Part shown: piece by piece, positions 6,790 to 14,459 of the stretch
Layout: the number at the start of each line of letters is the position of its first letter
Numbering within the stretch: position 1 is the first letter of the stretch
Assembly (NCBI GenBank): GCA_963827725.1
Contig: CAWHBM010000001.1
Span: forward strand, 434,001-498,000
DNA: 64,000 bases
Source of the DNA: VAXT01 sp963827725
GTDB lineage: Bacteria > Actinomycetota > Thermoleophilia > Gaiellales > Gaiellaceae
Direction: 5' to 3'
Translations under genes and position numbers: made by a program
Notes under the pieces: generated by a model
Databases searched by the model: none
What the model saw: only the letters and a program-made list of their open reading frames with translations
Told to the model about the DNA's origin: nothing

Positions 6790-9084
6790 ATGACGCAGAG
6801 CCAGGGAGTGTCAGCGGCTGCAGGCTCCGCAGCAGAACAGGGTCGACGGAGGGTAGAAGGCTTACCCCGGCAGGCCCAGGCCTATCTCCTCGCGGTTGGA
6901 GCCGTGGCGACGCTTGCCAGCGGGCTCGCCCTCTTGCACGGCGAGCCGACCTCGGGCGACTGGCTCACCTTCGTCATCCTGGCTAGCTCTGCGGCAGTTG
7001 CGCAGTTCTTCCTCGTTGGCGGCGGGTCGTACCACGGGCTGCATACGGCGATCGCGTTCGTCATCGCCGGCTCACTCCTGCTGCCACCCGAGCTCGTCGC
7101 ACTGATGGCGCTCGTGCAGCACTTGCCACACGGCCTTCAGCAACGGTACCCCTGGTACATCCAGACCTTCAACGTCTGCAACTACACCTGTGCGGCACTT
7201 GCTGCATGGGGCACTGCGCGCCTAGTCGCCGATGCGGCCCCCGGAGACCCTCAACTGCGGTTCGCCCTCGCTGGCGCCGCAGCTTCGGTCGTCTGGATCT
7301 TCGTCAACCACACCCTGCTGGGGACGATGCTGCGCCTCGCCCGAGGAAAGAGCTACCGCGAGAGTGGGCTGTTGTCCCCGGCGACAATCATGACCGACCT
7401 CGTCGTCGCGGCGCTCGGCGTTGCTCTCGCGAGCTTCTGGCTGTCGAACCCGTGGCTGATTCCCGCGGTGATCGGGCCGCTCCTCCTCTCGCACCGCTCG
7501 CTCTCGATCGCGGCGCTCCTGCGAGACAGCGAGGAGCGTTTCCGGGCGATGTTCGATTCGGCCGCTATCGGAACGGGCGTCCTCGACCTGGACGGACGGG
7601 TCGTGACGAGCAACCGGGCGCTCGAGCAGATGCTCGGCTACACGAAGGACGAGCTCGCGAACCTGACTGCGGCGGAGCTGACCCACCCCGACGACCGGGA
7701 CCGCGAGCTCGAGTTCTTCGGCGAGCTCGCCGAGGGCAAGCGCGAGGAGTACCGCCTCGAGAAGCGTTGCCTGGCGAAGGGCGGCGAGGTCGTCTGGGGC
7801 CATCACACGGTTTCGCTCGTCCGTGACGGATTCACCCGTCCCAAGTTCGCGATCGCGATGCTCGAGGACATCACGCCCCGCAAGGAGGCCGAGGAGGAGC
7901 GACTCCGCCTCGAGAGCCAGTTGCGCCAGGCGCAGAAAATGGAGGCCGTCGGCCAGCTCGCCGGCGGCGTCGCTCACGACTTCAACAACTTGCTGACCGC
8001 GATTCGCGGCTACAGCGAGTTCGCGCTCAACCGCCTCGGGGAAGGGGACACGAGCATTCGGAAGGACATCGAGGAGATCGCCAAGTCGGCCGATCGTGCG
8101 AGCTCGCTCACCAGCCAGCTGCTCGCGTTCAGCCGAAAACAGCTCCTGCAGCCGCGAGTCCTGCACCTGAACGAGGTCGTGAGCGAAGTGGAGAAGATGC
8201 TCCGGCGGCTGATCGGCGAGGACATCGAGGTCGTAACGGCCTTCGGTCGTTCGCTCGGGCGCGTGAAGGCCGACCCGGGTCAAATCGAACAGGTGCTCGT
8301 CAACCTGGTCGTCAACGCGCGCGACGCAATGCCGGACGGGGGCAGGCTGACGATCGAAACCAGGAACGTGGACATCGACGACGAGTACGCGTCGGCGCAC
8401 GAGGGCTTGTACCCCGGGCACTACGTGATGCTCGCCGTCCACGACACCGGCCACGGCATGGACGCAGAGACGAAGAGCCGGCTCTTCGAGCCTTTCTTCA
8501 CGACGAAGGAGCAGGGCAAGGGGACCGGGCTCGGTCTCGCGACGGTCTACGGCATCGTGAAGCAGAGCGGCGGCTACGTCGGCGTCGAGAGCGAACCGGG
8601 CAAGGGCGCTGCGTTCAAGGTCTTCCTGCACCGTTTGGAAGCGGGTCTCGCCGAAGCGGAGCCCGTCGTTCACATCGTCGAGGAGCGGCCGCGCGGCTCC
8701 GAAACGGTTCTGCTCGTCGAGGACGAAGAGGTCGTCCGCAACCTCGTGCGCGAGATCCTCGAGGGGAACGGCTACACCGTAATCGAGGCCCGAAACGGGG
8801 CGGAAGCGCTCGAGCTCGGCCGCAGTTTCGCGGGCCCGATCCATCTGCTCGTGACCGACGTCGTGATGCCGAAGATGAGCGGCCGCGAGCTCGCGGAGCG
8901 TCTCGTCACGATCCACCGCGAGACCCGCGTCCTCTACATGTCGGGCTACACCGACGGAGCGATCAGCCAGCACGGCGTGCTCGACCCCCACACCGAACTC
9001 CTTCAGAAGCCCTTCACCTTCGACGCATTGGCGCAGAAGGTCCGGAAGGTGCTCGACGCGCCCCCGGCGACGGTAGCGGCCTAG
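6790..9084 (+). CDS. Membrane-bound PAS hybrid histidine kinase with C-terminal receiver domain
   Basis: 764 residues. The first 240 residues hold about six or seven hydrophobic segments of a MASE-like membrane sensor. A PAS/PAC domain follows at about 250-375 (ERFRAMFDSAAIGTGVLD), then the kinase: His in GGVAHDFNNLLTAIRGYSEF, N-box VNARDAMPDGG, G2 GTGLGLATVYGIVKQSGG. A receiver domain covers about 635-760 (VEDEEVV, phospho-Asp in LLVTDVVMPKMSG, Lys in LQKPFT). The HDFNN type of H-box with a fused receiver is typical of kinases without a dedicated output partner. It begins 16 bp after the subtilase stop and is probably co-transcribed with it. Confidence 0.92.
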   Translation: MTQSQGVSAAAGSAAEQGRRRVEGLPRQAQAYLLAVGAVATLASGLALLHGEPTSGDWLTFVILASSAAVAQFFLVGGGSYHGLHTAIAFVIAGSLLLPPELVALMALVQHLPHGLQQRYPWYIQTFNVCNYTCAALAAWGTARLVADAAPGDPQLRFALAGAAASVVWIFVNHTLLGTMLRLARGKSYRESGLLSPATIMTDLVVAALGVALASFWLSNPWLIPAVIGPLLLSHRSLSIAALLRDSEERFRAMFDSAAIGTGVLDLDGRVVTSNRALEQMLGYTKDELANLTAAELTHPDDRDRELEFFGELAEGKREEYRLEKRCLAKGGEVVWGHHTVSLVRDGFTRPKFAIAMLEDITPRKEAEEERLRLESQLRQAQKMEAVGQLAGGVAHDFNNLLTAIRGYSEFALNRLGEGDTSIRKDIEEIAKSADRASSLTSQLLAFSRKQLLQPRVLHLNEVVSEVEKMLRRLIGEDIEVVTAFGRSLGRVKADPGQIEQVLVNLVVNARDAMPDGGRLTIETRNVDIDDEYASAHEGLYPGHYVMLAVHDTGHGMDAETKSRLFEPFFTTKEQGKGTGLGLATVYGIVKQSGGYVGVESEPGKGAAFKVFLHRLEAGLAEAEPVVHIVEERPRGSETVLLVEDEEVVRNLVREILEGNGYTVIEARNGAEALELGRSFAGPIHLLVTDVVMPKMSGRELAERLVTIHRETRVLYMSGYTDGAISQHGVLDPHTELLQKPFTFDALAQKVRKVLDAPPATVAA

Positions 9085-9096
9085 GCGCCTTCTCAC

Positions 9097-9102
9097 TAAG
9101 GT
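9097..9102 (+). promoter_or_regulatory. Leaderless -10 hexamer of the SDR gene
   Basis: TAAGGT exactly seven bases before CTG 9110. No ATG, GTG or TTG exists in frame between the upstream stop (9074-9076) and the conserved Rossmann motif, so the hexamer supports CTG as first codon. Confidence 0.5.
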
Positions 9103-9109
9103 TCGCCGT

Positions 9110-9847
9110 CTGGCTCCGCTCGCGGACAAGACGGCTGTCGTCACAGGCGCCTCGAGCGGTATCGGGGCGGCAATCGCGCACGCCCTGGCCGAGGCCGGCG
9201 CGCGCGTCGCCATCGGCGCACGCCGGGTCGACAAGCTGCCGGACCGAGGCGGGCTGTACGCCTTCGACCTCGACGTCACGGAGCGCGACAGCAGCGAGCG
9301 CTTCGTCGAGCGGGCGCTGGCCGACCTCGGTGGCTTCGACATCCTCGTCAACAACGCGGGGCTCGGCCTCGGGCGCGATCCGTTCACCGGGTCGAGCGAG
9401 GAGGACGAGGCGACGGTGATCGAGACGAACGTCCTCGGCCTCATGCGCATGACCCGCCTGTGCTTGCCGCACATCCGCGACGGCGGCCACATCGTCAACA
9501 TCGGGTCGATCGCCGGGCGCCAGGCCTACGAGAACGCGGCCGTCTACGTCGCCTCGAAGTTCGCCGTGCGTGGGTTCACCTACGCGCTCCGCGAGGACCT
9601 GCTCGGTCGGCCGATCCGCCTGACGACGGTCGACCCCGGCCTCGTCGAGAGCGGCTTCTCGAAGGTCCGATTCCGCGGCGACGAGAAAAAGGCGAAGCAG
9701 GTCTACGAGGGCGTCGAACCGCTGACCCCAGACGACATCGCCGAGTGCGTCCTCTTCGCGGTCACGAGGCCGTTGCACGTCAACGTCGACGAGCTCGTGG
9801 TCAAGGCGCTGGCGCAGTCCAGCCCGACGAGAATCCTGCGCGACTGA
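9110..9847 (+). CDS. Short-chain dehydrogenase/reductase, apparent CTG start
   Basis: 245 residues if read from CTG 9110. The nucleotide-binding motif TGASSGIG is at about residue 11, NNAGLGLGR near 80, the catalytic Ser in NIGSIAGRQ and the Tyr-x-x-x-Lys pair in YVASKFAV, so it is a complete classical SDR using NAD(P)(H); the C-terminus VKALAQSSPTRILRD resembles YdfG-like serine/3-hydroxy acid dehydrogenases. Starting at the first ATG (9443) would remove the cofactor site. TAAGGT lies seven bases before the CTG. The stop overlaps the next ATG by one base (TGATG). Confidence 0.85.
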   Translation: MAPLADKTAVVTGASSGIGAAIAHALAEAGARVAIGARRVDKLPDRGGLYAFDLDVTERDSSERFVERALADLGGFDILVNNAGLGLGRDPFTGSSEEDEATVIETNVLGLMRMTRLCLPHIRDGGHIVNIGSIAGRQAYENAAVYVASKFAVRGFTYALREDLLGRPIRLTTVDPGLVESGFSKVRFRGDEKKAKQVYEGVEPLTPDDIAECVLFAVTRPLHVNVDELVVKALAQSSPTRILRD

Positions 9848-11910
9848 TGGCAATCACGATCCTCGAAGGCTCGAACTTCTGCATCAGCGACCAGATCGGC
9901 GACTTCACGTTCACGACGAGCGGGCTGTACGCCTTCGACACCCGGTTCCTCTCGAAGCTCGACCTCCGGATCAACGGCGAGCGGCCGCTGCTGCTCTCGG
10001 CGGGCCGGGTCGAGTACTACTCGGCGGCGTTCTACCTGCGGAACCCGCTCGCGGGCGAGCTCCTCCAGGACTCGATCTCCATCGCCCGGCACCGCTTCGT
10101 CGGCGAGGGGATGCAGGACCGCCTCCTCATCCAGAACCAGAGCATGGAGAAGGTCGGCTTCGACGTCTCCGTCGAGTTCGGGAATGACTTCGCGGACATC
10201 TTCGCGGTCAAGAACTTCGACTTTGCGCTCGGAGACCCGCTCAAGGCGCGTCCGCTTCCGGATCTGGCAGAGGCGCGCTACGAGGAGGACGAGAACCAGT
10301 TCGTGATGGAAGACGAGGTGTTCCCCGCGCGGACGCAGGTGATCTTTTCGGAGCGTGGCCATGTCGAGGCGGGCAAGATGCGGTACTGGATCGAGCTCGA
10401 GCCACGTGCGAGCTGGGAGGTCGACATCGACGTCGTTCCTTCTCTCGATCGGGAGGAGGTTCGGGCCAAGGTCGCCCATCGGCGATTTGGAGAGGAGCGC
10501 GAGCGTGTCGAGGCGTCGCTCACGGCGTGGAACCTCCGCGTCCCCAAGCTTCGCTCGACCTGGGACGACATGGACCACGCGTACCCGCGCTCGGTCGCCG
10601 ACCTCGCCTCGCTCCGCCTGCGCGGCGGGAACGGCCTCGGCAACCTGCCGGCGGCGGGAATGCCGTGGTTCATGACCGTGTTCGGGCGCGACACGTTGAT
10701 CACGTGCCTGCAGACGCTGATGTTCGGGACCGACCTCGCCCACAGCGCGCTCAGGGTTCTCGCCGAGCTTCAGGCGACCGAGGACGATCCGTCGATCGAC
10801 GCCGAGCCCGGGAAGATCGTCCACGAGATCCGGCGCGGCAAGGCGGCAAAGAACTGGTTCGCCTCCTATTACGGCACGATCGACGCGACCCCGCTCTATC
10901 TCATCCTTCTCTCGGAGGTCTGGCGCTGGACTGACGACGCCTCGCTGGCGCGGCAGTTCAAAGAGCCTGCAATGCGCGCGCTGGGCTGGATCGACGACTG
11001 GGGGGACCGCGACGGCGACGGTTTCATCGAGTATCGGAGGCGGATCGAGACGGGGCTCGAGAACCAGTCCTGGAAGGACTCGTGGGACTCGCAGCGTTTC
11101 TCGGACGGCTCGCTGGCCAAGGGGCCGATCTCTCCGGTCGAGGCTCAGGGCTACGTCTACGACGCAAAGCGGCGCATGGCCGAGCTTGCCCGCGAGGTCT
11201 GGCGCGACCGAGAGCTCGCCGAGCGCCTCGACCGTGAGGCCGAAGAGCTCCGAGACCGATTCGACGAAGCGTTCTGGACCGATGCCCGCGGCGGCTACTA
11301 CGTGCTGGCACTGGACGGCGAGAAGCGGCAGGTCGACTCGCTCTGCTCGAACGTCGGACACCTGCTCTGGAGCGGGATCGTCAAGCCGGATCGCGTCGAC
11401 CAGGTCGTCGACCGGCTCATGGGCCCGGATCTGTGGTCCGGCTGGGGAGTGCGGACGATGTCCGTGGCCGACGCGGGCTTCAACCCGCTCTCGTACCACA
11501 ACGGCACGGTCTGGCCCCACGACAATTCCCTCATCGCCTGGGGCCTCGCTCGGTACGGACGCTGGGAAGAGGCACAGCGCATCATTCGCCGGACGCTCAA
11601 TGCCGCTGCGCACTTCGAGTACCGGTTGCCCGAAGTCTTTGCCGGGCTCCCTCGGGCCGAGACGCCGTTCCCGATCGCGTACCCCACGGCTGCAAGGCCG
11701 CAGGCCTGGGCTGCGGGAGCCCCGGTTCTCCTCTTGCAGATCCTGCTCGGGCTGCAGCCCGACCGCAGGCAGTTCCACCTGCGCTCGATCCTGCCTGGCG
11801 ATCTTCCGACCTGGGCCGGCTCCATCCGGCTCACCGGGATCCGCGCATTCGACAAGATCTGGGACGTGCGCGTCGAGGATGCGATGGTTCAGGTGGTCGA
11901 GAGTGAGTGA
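9847..11910 (+). CDS. Glycogen-debranching-type amylo-alpha-1,6-glucosidase
   Basis: 687 residues. N-terminal beta-sandwich typical of GDE_N_bis proteins (SNFCISDQIGDF, GLYAFDTRFLS), then an (alpha/alpha)6 barrel of the GH15/GH133-like amylo-alpha-1,6-glucosidase clan: MTVFGRDTLITCLQ, ENQSWKDSWDS and NGTVWPHDNSLIAWGL carry the probable catalytic acid residues. No signal peptide, so it should act in the cytoplasm on glycogen- or trehalose-type glucans. Overlaps the SDR stop by one base and the next gene by 8 bp, so the SDR, this enzyme and the glycosyltransferase form one operon. Confidence 0.88.
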   Translation: MAITILEGSNFCISDQIGDFTFTTSGLYAFDTRFLSKLDLRINGERPLLLSAGRVEYYSAAFYLRNPLAGELLQDSISIARHRFVGEGMQDRLLIQNQSMEKVGFDVSVEFGNDFADIFAVKNFDFALGDPLKARPLPDLAEARYEEDENQFVMEDEVFPARTQVIFSERGHVEAGKMRYWIELEPRASWEVDIDVVPSLDREEVRAKVAHRRFGEERERVEASLTAWNLRVPKLRSTWDDMDHAYPRSVADLASLRLRGGNGLGNLPAAGMPWFMTVFGRDTLITCLQTLMFGTDLAHSALRVLAELQATEDDPSIDAEPGKIVHEIRRGKAAKNWFASYYGTIDATPLYLILLSEVWRWTDDASLARQFKEPAMRALGWIDDWGDRDGDGFIEYRRRIETGLENQSWKDSWDSQRFSDGSLAKGPISPVEAQGYVYDAKRRMAELAREVWRDRELAERLDREAEELRDRFDEAFWTDARGGYYVLALDGEKRQVDSLCSNVGHLLWSGIVKPDRVDQVVDRLMGPDLWSGWGVRTMSVADAGFNPLSYHNGTVWPHDNSLIAWGLARYGRWEEAQRIIRRTLNAAAHFEYRLPEVFAGLPRAETPFPIAYPTAARPQAWAAGAPVLLLQILLGLQPDRRQFHLRSILPGDLPTWAGSIRLTGIRAFDKIWDVRVEDAMVQVVESE

Positions 11911-13819
11911 CAAGCTGCGAATCGCGGTCCTGTCGCCGGTGTGGTTCGCGGTGCCGCCGACCGGTTACGGCGGTATCGAGCTCGTCGTCTCGCTCCTGAC
12001 GGACGGGCTCGTCGACGCGGGCAACGACGTCACCCTTTTCGCCTCGGGCGATTCGCTGACGAAGGCGAAGCTCTCGTACGTCTTCGCGGACGCGCCGAGC
12101 GAGCTGATCGGGCGCTCGATGCCCGAGCTACGGCACGCGCTCGCGTGCTACTCGCGCGCGGACGAGTTCGACGTGATCAACGACCACTCGGGGATGCCCG
12201 CAGCCGCCCTCGGCGGGGCCGTCCAGACGCCGGTCGTGCACACCGTCCATGGGCCGCTCGACACCCGCGAGGCCCAGGAGGGCTATGCGGGGATTGCCGC
12301 GGTCGCGCCGAGGGTCGGGCTGATCTCGATCTCCGAAAACCAGCGGCGTCCGATGCCCGATCTCCCGTGGGTGGCAACGATCCCGAACGCGATCGACCTC
12401 TCGCTCTACCCCTGCAAGCCCCACCCCGGCGACTATCTCCTCTTCCTTGGGCGCTTTAGCCCCGACAAGGGCGCGCACCGGGCGATCGCGGTCGCGATGG
12501 AGCTCGACATGCCGCTCAAGCTCGCGGGCAAGAACCGAGAGCCCAAGGAGCGGCAGTACTTCGCGGAGTTCGTCGAGCCCCACCTCGGTCACGGCGGGAT
12601 CGAATACCTCGGCGAGGTCTCGCATGGCCAGAAGGTGGAGCTTCTCCAGGACGCGCGTGCCACGCTCTTCCCGATCGAGTGGGAGGAGCCGTTCGGCCTC
12701 GTGATGATCGAGTCGATGGCCTGCGGGACGCCGGTGATCGCGACTCGCCACGGCGCGGTGCCCGAGGTGATCGAGCACGGACGAAGCGGGATCATCGTCG
12801 ACAACTACCGCCAGATGGGGGAGGCGCTCGAGCAGGCCGACGCGCTCGATCCGATCGAGTGCCGCCGCTATGTCGAGGAGCTCTTCGCGCCGGAGCGGAT
12901 GGTCTCCGACTATGAGAACGCATACCGAGCCGCCCTGGGCGGTCTATCAAACGGCCAGCTGCTTGTCCCAGTAGCGCTTGAGCCCGGCGTAGGACTGCCA
13001 GAGCGGAGCGGCCCGTTCGTAATACGGGGCTTCCCCCTCCTCCTCTTCGAGATCGGCGCGGGCCGCTTCGACGAACTCGTCCTCGGCCATGCCCTGCCGC
13101 ACACGCTGCGCCCAGAGCCGCAGCTGTCTTCGGAGCCGGCGCAGATGGTCGCGCGGGTGCTCGACGACGCCGAAGTGGATGAGCGCGAGCCGCTCCGGCG
13201 CGCGGCGCTCGATCTCGTCGATCGTTCGCTCCCAGCCGTCGAGGTCGACGTCCGGCGGCGGGGCCACCGGCAGGACGTGCCGGTCGGGGACGATTCGCAC
13301 GCCGGCGGCGTCGCCCGCGTAGAGCGTTCCCTCGCGGTCCAGGTAGCAGACATGGTGCGAGGCATGTCCGGGCGACGGGAAGCACGCGAGGCCGAGCACC
13401 TCGGCGCCGACGGTATGGACGTTCTCCTGCGGCACCGGAGCCAGTTCGCCCCAGAGCGTGTCGAACTCGGCGCCGTAGAGCCGGCGCGCGCTGCCCTCGA
13501 GCCTGGACGGGTCGACGAGGTGCGGAGCGCCGATCTCGGAGACGTGCACCTGGAGGCCCGGGTGCTCCCGCACGAGCGAGCCCGCGGCGCCCGCGTGGTC
13601 GAGATGGATGTGCGAAAGCAGCAGGTGGCGCAGGTCGGTGAGCTCGAGGCCGCGCTCTGCGAGCCGCTTCTTCAGAGCCGGGATACAGGTCGACGGCCCG
13701 CAGTCGTTGAGCGCAAGTCCGTCGTCGGTCTCGACCAGGTAGACGCCGATCACGCGCTCTTCACCCTCGTGGTGGAGGTCCATAGGATCCGGCGCAGCCA
13801 CGCGCCGGATCCTATGTAG
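11903..13819 (+). CDS. GT4-family glycosyltransferase; frame lacks a stop at the family's end
   Basis: From GTG 11903 (8-bp overlap with the preceding gene). Residues 1 to about 347 form a GT-B glycosyltransferase: PPTGYGGIE at the acceptor side, LFLGRFSPDKGAH before the donor domain, and the E-x7-E motif EEPFGLVMIE followed by CGTPVIATRHGAVPEV. Homology ends at about 12945 with YENAYRAAL, yet the frame remains open to 13819, wholly antisense to the metallo-hydrolase gene. The extra 290 residues look like antisense translation, not a domain. Either the true stop was lost by a small indel or the extension is made. Both other frames stop within 40 bases of 12945. Confidence 0.75.
   Translation: MSDKLRIAVLSPVWFAVPPTGYGGIELVVSLLTDGLVDAGNDVTLFASGDSLTKAKLSYVFADAPSELIGRSMPELRHALACYSRADEFDVINDHSGMPAAALGGAVQTPVVHTVHGPLDTREAQEGYAGIAAVAPRVGLISISENQRRPMPDLPWVATIPNAIDLSLYPCKPHPGDYLLFLGRFSPDKGAHRAIAVAMELDMPLKLAGKNREPKERQYFAEFVEPHLGHGGIEYLGEVSHGQKVELLQDARATLFPIEWEEPFGLVMIESMACGTPVIATRHGAVPEVIEHGRSGIIVDNYRQMGEALEQADALDPIECRRYVEELFAPERMVSDYENAYRAALGGLSNGQLLVPVALEPGVGLPERSGPFVIRGFPLLLFEIGAGRFDELVLGHALPHTLRPEPQLSSEPAQMVARVLDDAEVDEREPLRRAALDLVDRSLPAVEVDVRRRGHRQDVPVGDDSHAGGVARVERSLAVQVADMVRGMSGRREAREAEHLGADGMDVLLRHRSQFAPERVELGAVEPARAALEPGRVDEVRSADLGDVHLEARVLPHERARGARVVEMDVRKQQVAQVGELEAALCEPLLQSRDTGRRPAVVERKSVVGLDQVDADHALFTLVVEVHRIRRSHAPDPM
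12947..13801 (-). CDS. Metallo-beta-lactamase-fold hydrolase
   Basis: 284 residues. Zinc ligands are complete: SHIHLDHAG (HxHxDH), SPGHASHH, AGDAAG and a C-terminal HFG. The sequence resembles the glyoxalase II/lactonase-like branch; substrate unknown. GTG 13801 is preferred to ATG 13783 because TAGGAT lies exactly seven bases upstream, the spacing seen for other leaderless genes here. Promoter, start and ATG 13783 all lie in a 36-bp palindrome. The C-terminal half carries an acidic DLEEEEGE stretch. The whole gene lies antisense to the open tail of the glycosyltransferase frame. Confidence 0.88.
   Translation of the reverse strand: MAAPDPMDLHHEGEERVIGVYLVETDDGLALNDCGPSTCIPALKKRLAERGLELTDLRHLLLSHIHLDHAGAAGSLVREHPGLQVHVSEIGAPHLVDPSRLEGSARRLYGAEFDTLWGELAPVPQENVHTVGAEVLGLACFPSPGHASHHVCYLDREGTLYAGDAAGVRIVPDRHVLPVAPPPDVDLDGWERTIDEIERRAPERLALIHFGVVEHPRDHLRRLRRQLRLWAQRVRQGMAEDEFVEAARADLEEEEGEAPYYERAAPLWQSYAGLKRYWDKQLAV
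13781..13816. promoter_or_regulatory. Perfect 15-bp inverted repeat containing the promoter of the metallo-hydrolase gene
   Basis: Arms 13781-13795 and 13802-13816 (CATAGGATCCGGCGC and its exact complement) flank a 6-base spacer. On the minus strand the outer arm contains the -10 hexamer TAGGAT (13809-13814), the GTG start lies in the spacer, and ATG 13783 ends the other arm. It also lies 10 bp after the stop of the upstream minus-strand gene. It may be an operator for a dimeric regulator, or a terminator without U-tract for the upstream gene. Confidence 0.6.
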
Positions 13820-13825
13820 TGCCTG

Positions 13826-14398
13826 TCAGGCTGCGAGCGGTCGTGGTCGACGGCGCAGGAAGTACCAGCCCGCGGCCGCAAGGAGCAGGCCGGCGGCGAC
13901 AACTGCTCCAAGCCACCCGGACGAGAAGAACCCCGCCGAGCTCGCCGGGCGATCGGCCGGTGCGGTCTGCGGCACGCCCAGCGTCTCCCTGAGCCGCGGA
14001 GCCGTGAACCATCCTCCACGAGTCGTCATGTCGAAGACCTTCTGTCCGGGCTCCATGTACGTGACCCCGTAGGGCTGCGCGTACGGATAGGCGTCCTGCT
14101 CGAGGTCGAAGGTGCCGCCTTCTGGGCCCGGCACGGTGTAGTCGATCGTGTACTTCGGGCCGAGGTCGCCCTTTGGACGTCCCGGCAGCATCGGGCTGGG
14201 CTCCTCGTAGAACACGGCTGCGAAGAACCCCGCCGCTTCCGCGAGTTGCATCAGCGGCGAATAGGAGTCGCTCTCGGAGCCGGTGAACGTCTTGTCGAGG
14301 CCCGGCCCCTTCACCGAGGCCTCCGACGGGCCCTTGGCGAGCGCCGCAGCCGGCAGCGCTAGCGCGACGAGCGCGGTGAGCAAAAGCAAGCGCTTCAT
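13826..14398 (-). CDS. Exported membrane-anchored protein of unknown function
   Basis: 190 residues; no family recognised. Signal peptide MKRLLLLTALVALALPAAALA, an extracytoplasmic domain of about 125 residues with aromatic-rich stretches (FFAAVFYEE, KYTIDYTVPGPEGG), and a C-terminal hydrophobic helix (about 160-180, SSGWLGAVVAAGLLLAAAGW) followed by RRRPRPLAA, so a type-I topology with the positive tail inside. ATG 14398 is chosen because AAAGGAGCTCGATC precedes it with a good ribosome-binding site. It follows the cystathionine enzyme gene by 61 bp on the same strand and may be read through from it. Confidence 0.7.
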   Translation of the reverse strand: MKRLLLLTALVALALPAAALAKGPSEASVKGPGLDKTFTGSESDSYSPLMQLAEAAGFFAAVFYEEPSPMLPGRPKGDLGPKYTIDYTVPGPEGGTFDLEQDAYPYAQPYGVTYMEPGQKVFDMTTRGGWFTAPRLRETLGVPQTAPADRPASSAGFFSSGWLGAVVAAGLLLAAAGWYFLRRRPRPLAA

Positions 14399-14459
14399 GA
14401 TCGAGCTCCTTTCGAGGTGGCGTCTGCCATCTCTACACCGCTGCGGGGCTGCGAGTTCC

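Noticed and set aside
7222..9501. Very long open frame on the minus strand opposite the hybrid kinase and SDR
   Set aside because: Antisense shadow of GC-rich genes; no family motif, while the plus strand has complete domains.
9703..11913. 736-codon open frame antisense to the debranching enzyme
   Set aside because: Same GC-driven effect; the plus strand enzyme is complete.
13820..13826. Glycosyltransferase C-terminal domain up to 13819
   Set aside because: Residues after about 347 correspond to the antisense of a complete metallo-hydrolase gene and show no fold-like pattern.
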